Position numbers and translations under genes: made by a program. From Desulfolinea sp964487745 (GTDB taxonomy: Bacteria > Chloroflexota > Anaerolineae > Anaerolineales > Villigracilaceae), in contig CAZASG010000009.1 of NCBI GenBank assembly GCA_964487745.1, positions 39,417 to 103,416 of the forward strand: a DNA stretch of 64,000 bases. Direction: 5' to 3'. Numbering within the stretch: position 1 is the first letter of the stretch; every line of letters starts with the position of its first letter. The notes under the pieces were generated by a model. It saw only the letters and a program-made list of their open reading frames with translations. It had not been told where the DNA came from and made no database searches. Below are positions 1 to 7,989 of the stretch, piece after piece.

Positions 1-470
1 CTATATGGATTGTTATGAAAATATAGAGTTGCTTTGTATAAAAAGGCATCTTCTTGCCAATCTTGTGCAAATTGATTTGGCTCTTCAAGTGCAGTGCGCA
101 TAGAGGCTATTGCGGGAATGCTTCCTGGGGTAGATGGTTGTATTCGCGCTATGAAGAATCCGCTAATAGTAAGAAGGAATAACACAAGAATTAAAACAAG
201 GTGAAGATCATTTTTTGTATCTTTGATCGAAAGGGAACGTTCGCTAGGCGGAATTGTTTGCGTGAAATGATTCTTTGACCAGCCGTTACTTAGGAATGCA
301 AGTAGAGAAATTCCAAAGAGAGGCACATTTCCTAATAATAGCCAGCCTAATGTTTTTGGTTCTGTATTTTGGATGATGAATACTGAAAACAGTACGTTTA
401 TTAGAAGAATTCCCAGAAATAATCCAATTCCTCGAATGAGGAGATAAAGAAAATAATTTTGCTTTCTCAT
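1..470 (-). CDS. Partial multi-pass membrane protein (3' end off window)
   Basis: An open reading frame starts with ATG at 470-468 and runs off the left edge, giving 156 visible residues. It begins MRKQNYFLYLLIRG and has three hydrophobic segments at about residues 11-33, 43-60 and 90-110. A hydrophilic loop separates the second and third, and a soluble stretch follows. The start lies 3 bases after the prmC stop, so it is probably the last visible gene of the prfA-prmC transcript. I do not recognise the family; spaced transmembrane segments followed by an exposed domain would suit a membrane-anchored enzyme or a glycosyltransferase-like protein, but this is only a guess. Confidence 0.6.
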   Translation of the reverse strand, partial: MRKQNYFLYLLIRGIGLFLGILLINVLFSVFIIQNTEPKTLGWLLLGNVPLFGISLLAFLSNGWSKNHFTQTIPPSERSLSIKDTKNDLHLVLILVLFLLTISGFFIARIQPSTPGSIPAIASMRTALEEPNQFAQDWQEDAFLYKATLYFHNNPY

Positions 471-473
471 TGT

Positions 474-1307
474 TTATCCCTCCTGAATATGGATAAAGCG
501 ATCTCTGCCAGACAGGTCTTTTAGTAATGAGCATTTTGCTTCAGGGAAAAAAACTTTTGCTATTTCTAATGCTTTTTGTCCATGCGACGAATCGATCTCA
601 AGCAGGATCAAGCCTTTGGGCGCGATATAGCGCGGCGCGTCAGCGAGCAAGTGTCGAATGAGATCAAGCCCGTCTATGCCGCCATCGAGGGCAAGGCTGG
701 GTTCACGGGTGTAGACATCGAGAGTTCTCAGCGTTTCGCTGGGGATGTAAGGCAAGTTTGCGATTATCAGATCAAAAGTGGCGAGCGGTACATTTGAGAA
801 CAGGTCACTTTCGATGAACTTGATTTGTTCAGCCACTCCATGTTTCGTCGCGTTTTGGCGGGCGATGTTGAGAGCGGCAGATGATCGGTCAACGGCGACC
901 AAATTAAAATCGGGGACGTTCCGCGCCAAGGCGATGGAGATGCAGCCGGAGCCCGTTCCCACATCCAACACTCGTTGAGCGTTGATTTCGCGTAGCCAGT
1001 TAAGAGCGTGTTCCACTAGCTCTTCGGTCTCAGGGCGTGGAATAAGCACATCCGGCGCGACGATGAAATCCAGTCCAAAGAATTCCCAATGACCGATCGC
1101 GTAGGGTAACGGAACATTTTGCCTGAGTTGCGTGAGTGCCTTTTCAAGTGCGTCTTCCTGGACAGTAGAAAGGCTGAGTTCGGGATGGGCCAATATCCAT
1201 GCGCGGTCTTTTTGGGCAATATGCGCGAGAAGCACCTGCGCATCGAGAGCGGGTGTGTCACTAAGCGGGTTTAGTTGGATGGTAAGCTGCTGGAGCAGGG
1301 AGGTCAT
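474..1307 (-). CDS. prmC: Peptide chain release factor N5-glutamine methyltransferase PrmC (HemK)
   Basis: This 277-aa class I SAM methyltransferase methylates the glutamine of the GGQ motif in release factors. Visible signatures are the N-terminal helical substrate domain (residues 1-75), the PrmC-specific stretch LIPRPETEELVEHAL (about 89-102) and the SAM-binding loop VLDVGTGSGCISIALA (113-128). The catalytic tetrapeptide that binds the substrate glutamine is normally NPPY and here reads NLPY (184-187). Length is normal for the family. Its ATG overlaps the stop of the upstream permease gene (ATGA), which suggests translational coupling. Its substrate gene prfA is in the same transcript direction, separated by two transporter genes. 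Confidence 0.93.
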   Translation of the reverse strand: MTSLLQQLTIQLNPLSDTPALDAQVLLAHIAQKDRAWILAHPELSLSTVQEDALEKALTQLRQNVPLPYAIGHWEFFGLDFIVAPDVLIPRPETEELVEHALNWLREINAQRVLDVGTGSGCISIALARNVPDFNLVAVDRSSAALNIARQNATKHGVAEQIKFIESDLFSNVPLATFDLIIANLPYIPSETLRTLDVYTREPSLALDGGIDGLDLIRHLLADAPRYIAPKGLILLEIDSSHGQKALEIAKVFFPEAKCSLLKDLSGRDRFIHIQEG

Positions 1308-2149
1308 TCTGTGATATTTCCAAAGAGCATTCGCTCAAAAATTGATTTTTGAAACAGGATGAAAAGAACGACAACGGGCAGGCTCATCAGGAATGCCATT
1401 GCAGCGAGCCTGTTCCAGGAGTTGGCGCTGCTGTCGATGATGCCTGAGATCGCCATTGCGAGGGTGACGTTATCCGGTTTTTCGACGAAGAGCCAGCCCA
1501 TAGCAAACTCGGAGTAGCCGATCAGAAAGGCGACTATGGCAGCAATACCGATGGCGGGCAATGCCAGTGGCAGGGAAACGCGCCAAAATGTAGCGAGGCG
1601 ATTTGCCCCATCCAGAAAGGCGGCTTCTTCGAGCTCTTTGGGCACAGCCTGAAAAGCTGCGCGCATATTCCAGATACAAAAGGGCATGGCGAAGGCTGTA
1701 TAAACAATCATTAATCCAAGCAGAGATGTTTTTAGTCCCAGCGCGCTGACGAGGATATAGAAGGGTGTCATCAGGGCGACGGGCGGGAGCATTGCACCGA
1801 GCAACATGGCAAAGAGACCAGGTTTTCGACCAGGGAAGCGGAAGCGCGCAAAAGCGTATGCCATGCTTGCACCGAGCGTAATGGAGAGCAGCGCCGCGCC
1901 GATGGAGACGATCAAGCTATTGGCGAGCGCTTCGAGGAAGGTCAGGTTTTGCCCGGCGTGTGTCCACATTTGTGCAAATATCTCAAAAGTGAACTCTTTG
2001 GGGAGCCAGACCAGTTCCGTCGGGCGTCCGTGGATGCCGCCTTCAAAGGCGAGATAAACCGTTTGCCAGAGCGGGAGTAGCACGAAGAGAGCAACTAAAA
2101 AGAAGACCACCTGAAAGAGGACTTGCTGCCAGCGGGAGAGTTTAGGCAT
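1304..2149 (-). CDS. MalG-like sugar ABC transporter permease
   Basis: This is a 281-aa inner-membrane permease of the carbohydrate-uptake CUT1 type. It has six predicted membrane segments; the first is at about residues 11-33. The cytoplasmic EAA coupling loop is clear at about residues 171-200 (KELEEAAFLDGANRLATFWR), including the EAAxxDGA core that contacts the ATPase. It overlaps the upstream fusion permease gene by 8 bp and prmC by 4 bp, so the three are probably co-translated. It would pair with the MalF-like half of the upstream fusion protein to form a heterodimeric channel. No binding protein or ATPase gene is next to it. Confidence 0.9.
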   Translation of the reverse strand: MPKLSRWQQVLFQVVFFLVALFVLLPLWQTVYLAFEGGIHGRPTELVWLPKEFTFEIFAQMWTHAGQNLTFLEALANSLIVSIGAALLSITLGASMAYAFARFRFPGRKPGLFAMLLGAMLPPVALMTPFYILVSALGLKTSLLGLMIVYTAFAMPFCIWNMRAAFQAVPKELEEAAFLDGANRLATFWRVSLPLALPAIGIAAIVAFLIGYSEFAMGWLFVEKPDNVTLAMAISGIIDSSANSWNRLAAMAFLMSLPVVVLFILFQKSIFERMLFGNITE

Positions 2150-4250
2150 AATCTACTCCTTCGGCAGCACGACTGATGCGGTTGAACCAGACCAATAACA
2201 CAATGAGCGCAAGAACGGTGAAGATGTTGATCGCGGCGGAAAATGCATATTGGTTGGCCTGTGTCATAAAGAAATATGAGACAGATGCAAAGGTGGCGAT
2301 GGGGAAATCGGTTTGCATCACGTAGAAAAGATAGAACTGATTGAAAGCGAAAATGCCACGAATAATGATCGCGGGAATGACCAGCGGTAGTAAGAGCGGA
2401 AAGGTAATCTCGCGGAATAATGCCAGGCCAGATGCACCATCAAGGGCCGCAGCTTCATAAACGCTTTTCGGCACCATTTTCAGGCTGGCGGAAGCTGCCA
2501 ACATGATGAAGGGAAAGCCATACCAGGTACTGGCAAGCAATAAGCCAAAGAGCGATATATCGCTGCCAGATGATGTGCTGTAAGGCATCATACTCACCCA
2601 GCCGAAAGTTGGGTTGAGCGTGCGCAGCCAAACCAGTGCGCCTATAAATTCCGGCACCGCCCAGGGCAGGATGAAGATCGTTCGCCAAAAGTTGGGATAG
2701 CGGATATTGGGACGGGCGAGTATCAATGCTAATGAAATTCCCAAAAGTGCCTGCATCCCGACAGAGAGCGCTACCCAAATTATTTCAAAAACTAGCAGAC
2801 TAACGGATAGCCCCCCGAAAACGCTACGCAGCATTTGCGTGCCAACATAATGAAGCGTTAGATTGAAATAACGAAAATTTTGTAAGGGGTTGAACTCGAT
2901 CGCTTCGATCTTTCCCGTGATCCCCTGCCAAACCAGCGACCAAACTTCACCATTCATTCCGGCCGAGAGCGAACCGCCGTTCATATCCGTCAGGGCAATG
3001 ACGATCTGGAAAAAGAGCGGATAAAGGATCAGTGCGATAAAAGCGACCATGCCCGGAAGAAGCCAGGGGAACGCCTGAAGCATCTCCCGCCAGTTGACGG
3101 AACGCGCGTCACTCTTGGCCCTGGGTGTGCTTCTGACCAAACTGCGGAGGCTTAGCCCGATTCCTTTTGCGGCTGCCAGTGCGAGTGGTGCTGTTAGGGC
3201 GAGAATATATTGGGGCCATTTTGTCTTCCATATGAGTAGGAAGACGAGCATGACGATAATCCATATCCCGTAAACGCGCTCTTCCTCCCAAAGCTTTTTG
3301 AAGCCGATTAATGCAAAAATAGTAATGAAGCCATCGAGCGTGATAAGAAGCACATCGGGGTGCCAAGGGATGGACATGCTCAACCAAACGAATGGCTGCC
3401 AGACAGGATAGCCTGCGCTGGAAACTTCAGATGCGCCCGATGAATAGGCGGAATGGTAGAAAAGGGACTCGCTGATGCGTCCAAGCGGATCTAGCCAGAG
3501 ATATGGATCGGTGAGATAAAAGAAAACTAACGAGAGCAAGCCCCAGGTCAGGAGCGGCATCCACGCGCGGATGCGTTTCCGCGCACCCGCGTCCATATCC
3601 CAGACCCAATCAAAAAGGATCGCAAACCCGACGAGGGCGTAAAGATATTTCGATGCGGCGGTTAATCCCAAAAAGAGCGCGGAGAACAGGAGCCATTTTT
3701 TCTTTTCTTTACCTGTTTTTTTCCAGCGAATATATGCCAAAACGCTCAACAGGCTTGTTAGCGCGGGTAGCCCCTCGAGCATGACCTGGCTACTGTATTT
3801 GACATTATAGGAGTGAATACCAAGCAGCAATCCTGCCAATGGATTGACGAGCGCGAGCGCAGCAGCTTCGAGGGTGCCAGAGAGCGCCGAAAGACTGCGT
3901 GCTGCGTGCAACGGTTCTTTGGGTAGATATTGGTCTGGCTGGGCTGTGGTGGGGCGATCAGGGATAAGCGGGAAATCAGGCTCTGCCAGCAGGGCAACGC
4001 CGAAGAGTATCTTGTTAAGCGCAGGGTGTTCAGGGCGATAATTTGTTTCGCTAAGATCGGCAAAGTTGCCGGTGCGGATCAGTGTGGTGTATTCCTGTGC
4101 CGCGCGCAGATAATCGTCTTCGTCGTAGTCGGTGGGAAGATTTCTAACTGCGTACAAACGCAACGCGCCAGCAACCAGAATGACTGCCAGCACGCTGAGA
4201 ATATGCAAGGTTTGTTTGAGATATTTTCTTTCTCTGAATATCCCATTCAT
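2142..4250 (-). CDS. Fusion: GT39/PMT-like membrane glycosyltransferase domain + MalF-like ABC permease
   Basis: This 702-aa polytopic membrane protein has two parts. Residues 1 to about 385 look like a GT-C family (PMT/ArnT, GT39-like) glycosyltransferase: a first membrane helix (16-35), then an acidic first loop with DYDEDDYLRAA (41-51), then about eight more helices with a YSSQVMLEGLPAL stretch typical of the family. From about residue 390 to the end is a complete MalF-type permease: N-terminal helix, a periplasmic insertion (about 420-470), and the EAA loop at about 590-620 (SVYEAAALDGASGLALFRE). The frame is continuous with no internal stop. It begins 18 bp after prfA and overlaps the MalG-like gene by 8 bp. 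Substrate and glycosyltransferase activity are unknown. Confidence 0.82.
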   Translation of the reverse strand: MNGIFRERKYLKQTLHILSVLAVILVAGALRLYAVRNLPTDYDEDDYLRAAQEYTTLIRTGNFADLSETNYRPEHPALNKILFGVALLAEPDFPLIPDRPTTAQPDQYLPKEPLHAARSLSALSGTLEAAALALVNPLAGLLLGIHSYNVKYSSQVMLEGLPALTSLLSVLAYIRWKKTGKEKKKWLLFSALFLGLTAASKYLYALVGFAILFDWVWDMDAGARKRIRAWMPLLTWGLLSLVFFYLTDPYLWLDPLGRISESLFYHSAYSSGASEVSSAGYPVWQPFVWLSMSIPWHPDVLLITLDGFITIFALIGFKKLWEEERVYGIWIIVMLVFLLIWKTKWPQYILALTAPLALAAAKGIGLSLRSLVRSTPRAKSDARSVNWREMLQAFPWLLPGMVAFIALILYPLFFQIVIALTDMNGGSLSAGMNGEVWSLVWQGITGKIEAIEFNPLQNFRYFNLTLHYVGTQMLRSVFGGLSVSLLVFEIIWVALSVGMQALLGISLALILARPNIRYPNFWRTIFILPWAVPEFIGALVWLRTLNPTFGWVSMMPYSTSSGSDISLFGLLLASTWYGFPFIMLAASASLKMVPKSVYEAAALDGASGLALFREITFPLLLPLVIPAIIIRGIFAFNQFYLFYVMQTDFPIATFASVSYFFMTQANQYAFSAAINIFTVLALIVLLVWFNRISRAAEGVDYA

Positions 4251-4268
4251 TAAAGCCTCGCTATTAGA

Positions 4269-5339
4269 CTAATTTTCTTCGTTCACTGCCGCAAGGCGAT
4301 CAGCTTCATCCCTTGTGATGAGTTCTTCGATAAATTCGGCAATATCACCTTCCATCATCCCCTGCAAATTGTAGGATGAATGGTTGATGCGATGATCGGT
4401 AACGCGCGATTGCGGGTAATTATAGGTACGAATCTTCTCAGAGCGTTCGCCTGTACCGACTTGTGAGCGGCGGTCTTGCTCTCTTTCAGCGCGACGTTTT
4501 TCTTCTTCCATTTCGAAAAGGCGCGCACGAAGAATTGCCATCGCACGCAGTTTGTTCTGAAGCTGTGAGCGCTCGTCCTGACAGGCAACAACCAATCCAC
4601 TTGGCTCATGGGTGATTCTGACAGCGGTAGAGTTTTTCTGCACACTCTGCCCACCTGCACCAGCGGATTTGTAAACGTCGATGCGAATATCACTAGCGGG
4701 GATCTTAATGTCCACTTCTTCAACTTCTGCCAACACAGCGACCGTCGCGGTGGATGTGTGGATACGTCCCTGTGACTCGGTGCTGGGTACACGCTGTACG
4801 CGGTGTACCCCCGATTCAAATTTGAGCTTTGAATATGCGCCTGCACCTTTAATTAAAAAGGTGATTTCTTTCAAGCCGCCAATGCCGATATTGTTTTGCG
4901 ACATGATCTCGGTTTTCCACTTCTGGTTTTCAGCGTAGCGTGTGTACATGCGGTAAAGGTCAGCAGCGAAAAGCGCAGCTTCGTCGCCGCCAGTGCCTGC
5001 ACGAACTTCCATGATAACGTTCTTCTCGTCACGCGGGTCCCGGGGAACAAGTAATAATTTGATCTCGTTTTCGAGCGGTTCCACTTTGGGTTCAAGATCG
5101 GCTAATTCCATCTCGGCGAGTTCGCGTAATTCGGCGTCTTCTTCACTTTCGATCATGGCACGCGATTCTTCGATTTGCTGCAAGATTTGACGATATTCAC
5201 GTGCTTTTTCTACGATGGGTTCCATCTCAGAACGTTCTTTCCCGATAGCAGCGGCGCGTTGATAGTCATCGCCAACTTCCATCAGTTCACGACCCAAGTC
5301 TTCAAAATGTTTTTCGATACCAGCTAATTTCTCAAGCAT
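4269..5339 (-). CDS. prfA: Peptide chain release factor 1
   Basis: This 356-aa protein ends translation at UAA and UAG. The decoding tripeptide, PxT in the RF1 class, is PST (185-187) within RVQRVPSTESQGRIHTS. The peptidyl-hydrolysis motif GGQ is at 229-231 in SAGAGGQSVQKN; its glutamine is the substrate of PrmC, encoded downstream in the same direction. The N-terminal coiled-coil domain (1-100) is present and length matches the family. The residues after GGQ (SVQKNSTAVRITH) differ from the common HVNTT version but keep the helix. It is followed 18 bp later by the fusion permease. Confidence 0.97.
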   Translation of the reverse strand: MLEKLAGIEKHFEDLGRELMEVGDDYQRAAAIGKERSEMEPIVEKAREYRQILQQIEESRAMIESEEDAELRELAEMELADLEPKVEPLENEIKLLLVPRDPRDEKNVIMEVRAGTGGDEAALFAADLYRMYTRYAENQKWKTEIMSQNNIGIGGLKEITFLIKGAGAYSKLKFESGVHRVQRVPSTESQGRIHTSTATVAVLAEVEEVDIKIPASDIRIDVYKSAGAGGQSVQKNSTAVRITHEPSGLVVACQDERSQLQNKLRAMAILRARLFEMEEEKRRAEREQDRRSQVGTGERSEKIRTYNYPQSRVTDHRINHSSYNLQGMMEGDIAEFIEELITRDEADRLAAVNEEN

Positions 5340-5367
5340 AAGATTCCTGCAATATCTCTCTATTCAA

Positions 5368-5395
5368 TACAAAACGCGGTCTGAGCGCCGCGTTT
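5368..5395 (-). terminator. Hairpin between the 51-aa gene and prfA
   Basis: On the minus strand an 8-bp stem AAACGCGG/CCGCGTTT with an 8-base loop is followed by TTTTG. It lies 29 bp downstream of the small gene's stop codon and 29 bp upstream of the prfA start, so it may partly terminate the uvrC-side transcript. The U-tract is short, so it may be leaky. A TATAAT at 5400-5405 (minus) just before it could start a prfA transcript, but I see no good -35. Confidence 0.5.
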
Positions 5396-5423
5396 CCTGA
5401 TTATACCATTGGCTTGATCTTGC

Positions 5424-5579
5424 TTAGAAACTTTGCACAGCTGCCAGAGTCATTGAGAGAACGATCAAGATCGATACGATCGCAACAACAATACGCATGG
5501 AACGTGCCTGACGGGCTTTATAGGTCGATTCTTTTTTTGGTTGGGTCTTTTTCTTGCTTTTCTTTTTTTTCTTTGCCAT
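5424..5579 (-). CDS. 51-aa Lys-rich single-pass membrane peptide
   Basis: This small gene has ATG at 5579-5577 and TAA at 5426-5424, with a Shine-Dalgarno-like GAAGGAAAG a few bases upstream. The peptide starts MAKKKKKSKKKTQPKK: 10 of the first 16 residues are lysine. A hydrophilic stretch with four arginines or lysines follows, then one hydrophobic helix at residues 29-49 (IVVAIVSILIVLSMTLAAV) ending QSF. This would be an inner-membrane protein with a strongly positive cytoplasmic tail, able to bind RNA, ribosomes or acidic lipids (inference). It sits 18 bp after the receiver gene and upstream of prfA. Codon use and the ribosome site support it being real. Family unknown. Confidence 0.75.
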   Translation of the reverse strand: MAKKKKKSKKKTQPKKESTYKARQARSMRIVVAIVSILIVLSMTLAAVQSF

Positions 5580-5597
5580 CTTTCTTTCCTTCTCAGC

Positions 5598-5975
5598 TTA
5601 CTTTTTTCTTTTATTGATCGCGTTCTTGATCTTGCGCTCAAGTTCGTCGATCATAACCGGTTTTGTGATATATCCGTCTGCGCCGAGTGCCAGCGCTTGG
5701 TCTACTGTTACATCTGCGGCTTCCGTGGAGAGCATAATGACGGGTAGGTGTTCCCAGCTATCTCGGCGACGAATAAATTCCAACATATCCATTCCCGAAA
5801 CTTCAGGCATATTAATATCCAGGAGAATGGCATCGGGTTTTCCACCTGCCAGCAAAGCTTCTGCGGCAGGGCGTGCATGCATAAAGAAGCGTGTCTCATA
5901 ACCGATCATCTTCAGCATGAGATCCATAGCTTCGAGCATTTCCTTATCATCGTCCACGTGCCAGATTATTTTCAT
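5598..5975 (-). CDS. Stand-alone response regulator receiver protein
   Basis: This is a 125-aa single CheY-like receiver domain with no output domain. The acidic Mg site is DDD (8-10). The phosphorylated aspartate is D53 in LLDINMPEVSGMD. The switch threonine is T84 in MLST and the invariant lysine is K105 in TKP. The C-terminus is lysine-rich (KIKNAINKRKK). It begins 2 bp after the uvrC stop codon, so it is transcribed with uvrC. No histidine kinase is adjacent; the nearest one in the window is the orphan at 35133-36524. It would act as a phosphorelay intermediate or by protein contact. Confidence 0.93.
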   Translation of the reverse strand: MKIIWHVDDDKEMLEAMDLMLKMIGYETRFFMHARPAAEALLAGGKPDAILLDINMPEVSGMDMLEFIRRRDSWEHLPVIMLSTEAADVTVDQALALGADGYITKPVMIDELERKIKNAINKRKK

Positions 5976-5977
5976 CG

Positions 5978-7843
5978 CTATTCCAAGTTTGCCTTGATCG
6001 TCTCAGCCAGTGCAATATTGATGCCTTTTGCTTCAGCCAATTCGCTTACACTGGCGGCTCTTATCTTATCCAGAGAGCCAAATTCTTGCAAGAGGGCTTT
6101 CCGCTTTGCCGGACCGATCCCGGGGATCGAATCCAGTGCCGATGTCATTCCAATTTTGTTCCGGCGTTTGCGATGCGCTGTGATCGCGAAACGATGTGCC
6201 TCGTCACGGATGCGCTGCACGAGATAGAGTCCCTGTGAATGGCGTGGTAGCAAGATCCCTTCAGATTGGTGCGGGAAGAAGATCTCTTCCTCACGTTTTG
6301 CCAAACCCACAACGGGGACTTTATCGCTTAGCCCGAAACTCTCAAGAACCTGGACAGCGCGACTGAGCTGACCTTTACCGCCATCCACGATTAACAGGTC
6401 GGGCAAAAAGGAAAAGGACGCGTCGCTCTTCGATTTGGGCTTGCTCGTTTCAACCCGGGCAGCTTCCCAGCGTTTGAAACGTCTTGTTAACGCCTCTTCC
6501 ATGCTGGCAAAGTCATCGGGACCGGAGACGCTGCGAATATTGAAACGCCGATAAAGTTTTTTGTCAGGTACGCCCTGTGTAAAGACGACCATGCTCCCGA
6601 CAGTCGCCACGCCCTGTGTATTGGAAATATCGTAGCACTCGATCCGGTTGGGCGGCGAAGAGAGCTTGAACGCCTCCTGCAACTCGGTCAGTGCCTGTTC
6701 CTGTTTATGCGTATCTGCCTGCCATTGTGCACGCAGCGATTTGAGAGTCTCGGTTGCGTTTTCGGTTGCCATCTGCACAAGCTGACGCGGCTGTCCGCGC
6801 CGCGGGACGCGCATCTCGACTTTGCGGCCACCGCGTTTGGTATTGAGCCACTGCTTGATGATATGGGCTTCCTCGATTTCTTTGGGCAGCAAAACTTCAG
6901 AGGGGACGTTGGCGGCTTCGGTATAGAACTGCTTGACGAATTGCGCCATGACTTCTTCATCTGCGCTATCTTCGGTGCCTTCGAGCATGAAGTATTCACG
7001 CCCGATCATCTTTCCGGCGCGGATAAAGAATATCTGCACGCAGGCATCACCATCTTCGCGTGCCATGGCGATGACGTCCGAGTCGATCTGCTTTTTGGTG
7101 ATGACCTTCTGTTTTTCGACGACCTTTTCGATGGCGTTGATTTGGTCACGCAGAGCAGCGGCTTTTTCATAGCGCATCTCTTTGGATGCTTTTTGCATTT
7201 CGTTTTGCAGCCTGTTGACGATGGGGTCGGTGCGTCCATCCAGAAATTGCATCAGGTCGGCGATCATTTGGCGGTATTCGATTTTACTGGCGGCACCCAC
7301 ACAGGGTGCGCTACACAAGTTGATGTCCATGTAGAGACACGCGCGTTTGTCCATCCCCGTGATCTCGCGGTTGCAGGTCAAATAGGGGAAGATGCGCCGT
7401 AGCAGATCTAATGTTTGGTGTACTGCCCAAACGGAGGTGTATGGCCCAAAATAGCGTGAGCCGTCGTTCTTGCGCATCTGACGTGTAACGGTCACTTTGG
7501 GGAAATCATCCTGCCAGTGGATTTTGATGTAGGGGTAGCGCTTGTCGTCTTTCAGACGGACGTTGAAATGCGGACGGTGGCGCTTAATGAGATTCATCTC
7601 AAGAATCAGGGCTTCCAGCTCTGACCCAACCACGATCCACTCGATATCGGCGATCTCGTAAACAAGACGGCGCGTTTTTCTGTCGTGCCCTGCGCTGGCG
7701 TGGAAATAGGAACGCACACGGTTCTTAAGATTGACCGCCTTGCCGACATAGATGATCTTGCCAGCGGCGTCTTTCATCAGGTAGCAGCCGGGTTTTTCAG
7801 GAAGGGTAGCTAGGGTGCTTTTGAGATGCTCAGAGAGTTGCAT
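5978..7843 (-). CDS. uvrC: Excinuclease ABC subunit C
   Basis: This 621-aa protein makes both incisions in nucleotide excision repair with UvrAB. The GIY-YIG nuclease domain is at residues 14-95 (GCYL at 19-22, YVGKA at 32-36). A UVR motif (about 205-240, KASKEMRYEKAAALRDQI) binds UvrB. The C-terminal RNase H-like domain has ECYDISNTQG and LLIVDGGKGQL with its catalytic aspartates. It ends with a helix-hairpin-helix pair (DSIPGIGPAKRKALL). No Shine-Dalgarno precedes the ATG; a TAAAAT lies exactly 7 bases upstream, suggesting a leaderless transcript. It heads the minus-strand run. Confidence 0.97.
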   Translation of the reverse strand: MQLSEHLKSTLATLPEKPGCYLMKDAAGKIIYVGKAVNLKNRVRSYFHASAGHDRKTRRLVYEIADIEWIVVGSELEALILEMNLIKRHRPHFNVRLKDDKRYPYIKIHWQDDFPKVTVTRQMRKNDGSRYFGPYTSVWAVHQTLDLLRRIFPYLTCNREITGMDKRACLYMDINLCSAPCVGAASKIEYRQMIADLMQFLDGRTDPIVNRLQNEMQKASKEMRYEKAAALRDQINAIEKVVEKQKVITKKQIDSDVIAMAREDGDACVQIFFIRAGKMIGREYFMLEGTEDSADEEVMAQFVKQFYTEAANVPSEVLLPKEIEEAHIIKQWLNTKRGGRKVEMRVPRRGQPRQLVQMATENATETLKSLRAQWQADTHKQEQALTELQEAFKLSSPPNRIECYDISNTQGVATVGSMVVFTQGVPDKKLYRRFNIRSVSGPDDFASMEEALTRRFKRWEAARVETSKPKSKSDASFSFLPDLLIVDGGKGQLSRAVQVLESFGLSDKVPVVGLAKREEEIFFPHQSEGILLPRHSQGLYLVQRIRDEAHRFAITAHRKRRNKIGMTSALDSIPGIGPAKRKALLQEFGSLDKIRAASVSELAEAKGINIALAETIKANLE

Positions 7844-7850
7844 GAAGGCT

Positions 7851-7856
7851 ATTTTA
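7851..7856 (-). promoter_or_regulatory. Possible leaderless -10 box of uvrC
   Basis: On the minus strand TAAAAT is followed by exactly 7 bases and the uvrC ATG, so transcription would start at or next to the start codon. There is no ribosome-binding sequence before the ATG. No good -35 is visible 16-18 bp upstream. The same spacing recurs at 8787 and 62309. Confidence 0.4.
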
Positions 7857-7923
7857 CCCTACCTTAATTTCCTGCCCTTACTTGTGGGGGAGGGACTATT
7901 CATTGGAAAATACGGGTTTCTGC

Positions 7924-7951
7924 TTGACTTTAGGCGCTGGGCCTCTACAAT
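7924..7951 (+). promoter_or_regulatory. Promoter of the Yip1-family gene
   Basis: TTGACT (7924-7929) and TACAAT (7946-7951) are separated by 16 bp, a good sigma70-type promoter. The transcript would start near 7958 and reach an AAGGAG-type ribosome site at 7976-7981 before the ATG at 7990. Confidence 0.65.
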
Positions 7952-7989
7952 AAAGAGCATAACTGTCCAAATTATAAGGAGATTATATT

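Noticed and set aside
286..534. 82-aa minus-strand open frame at the left edge
   Set aside because: It overlaps prmC and is in a different frame from the better membrane protein frame that starts at 470.
6707..7402. 231-aa plus-strand open frame opposite uvrC
   Set aside because: It is antisense to strongly conserved uvrC, has no ribosome site and no recognisable domain.
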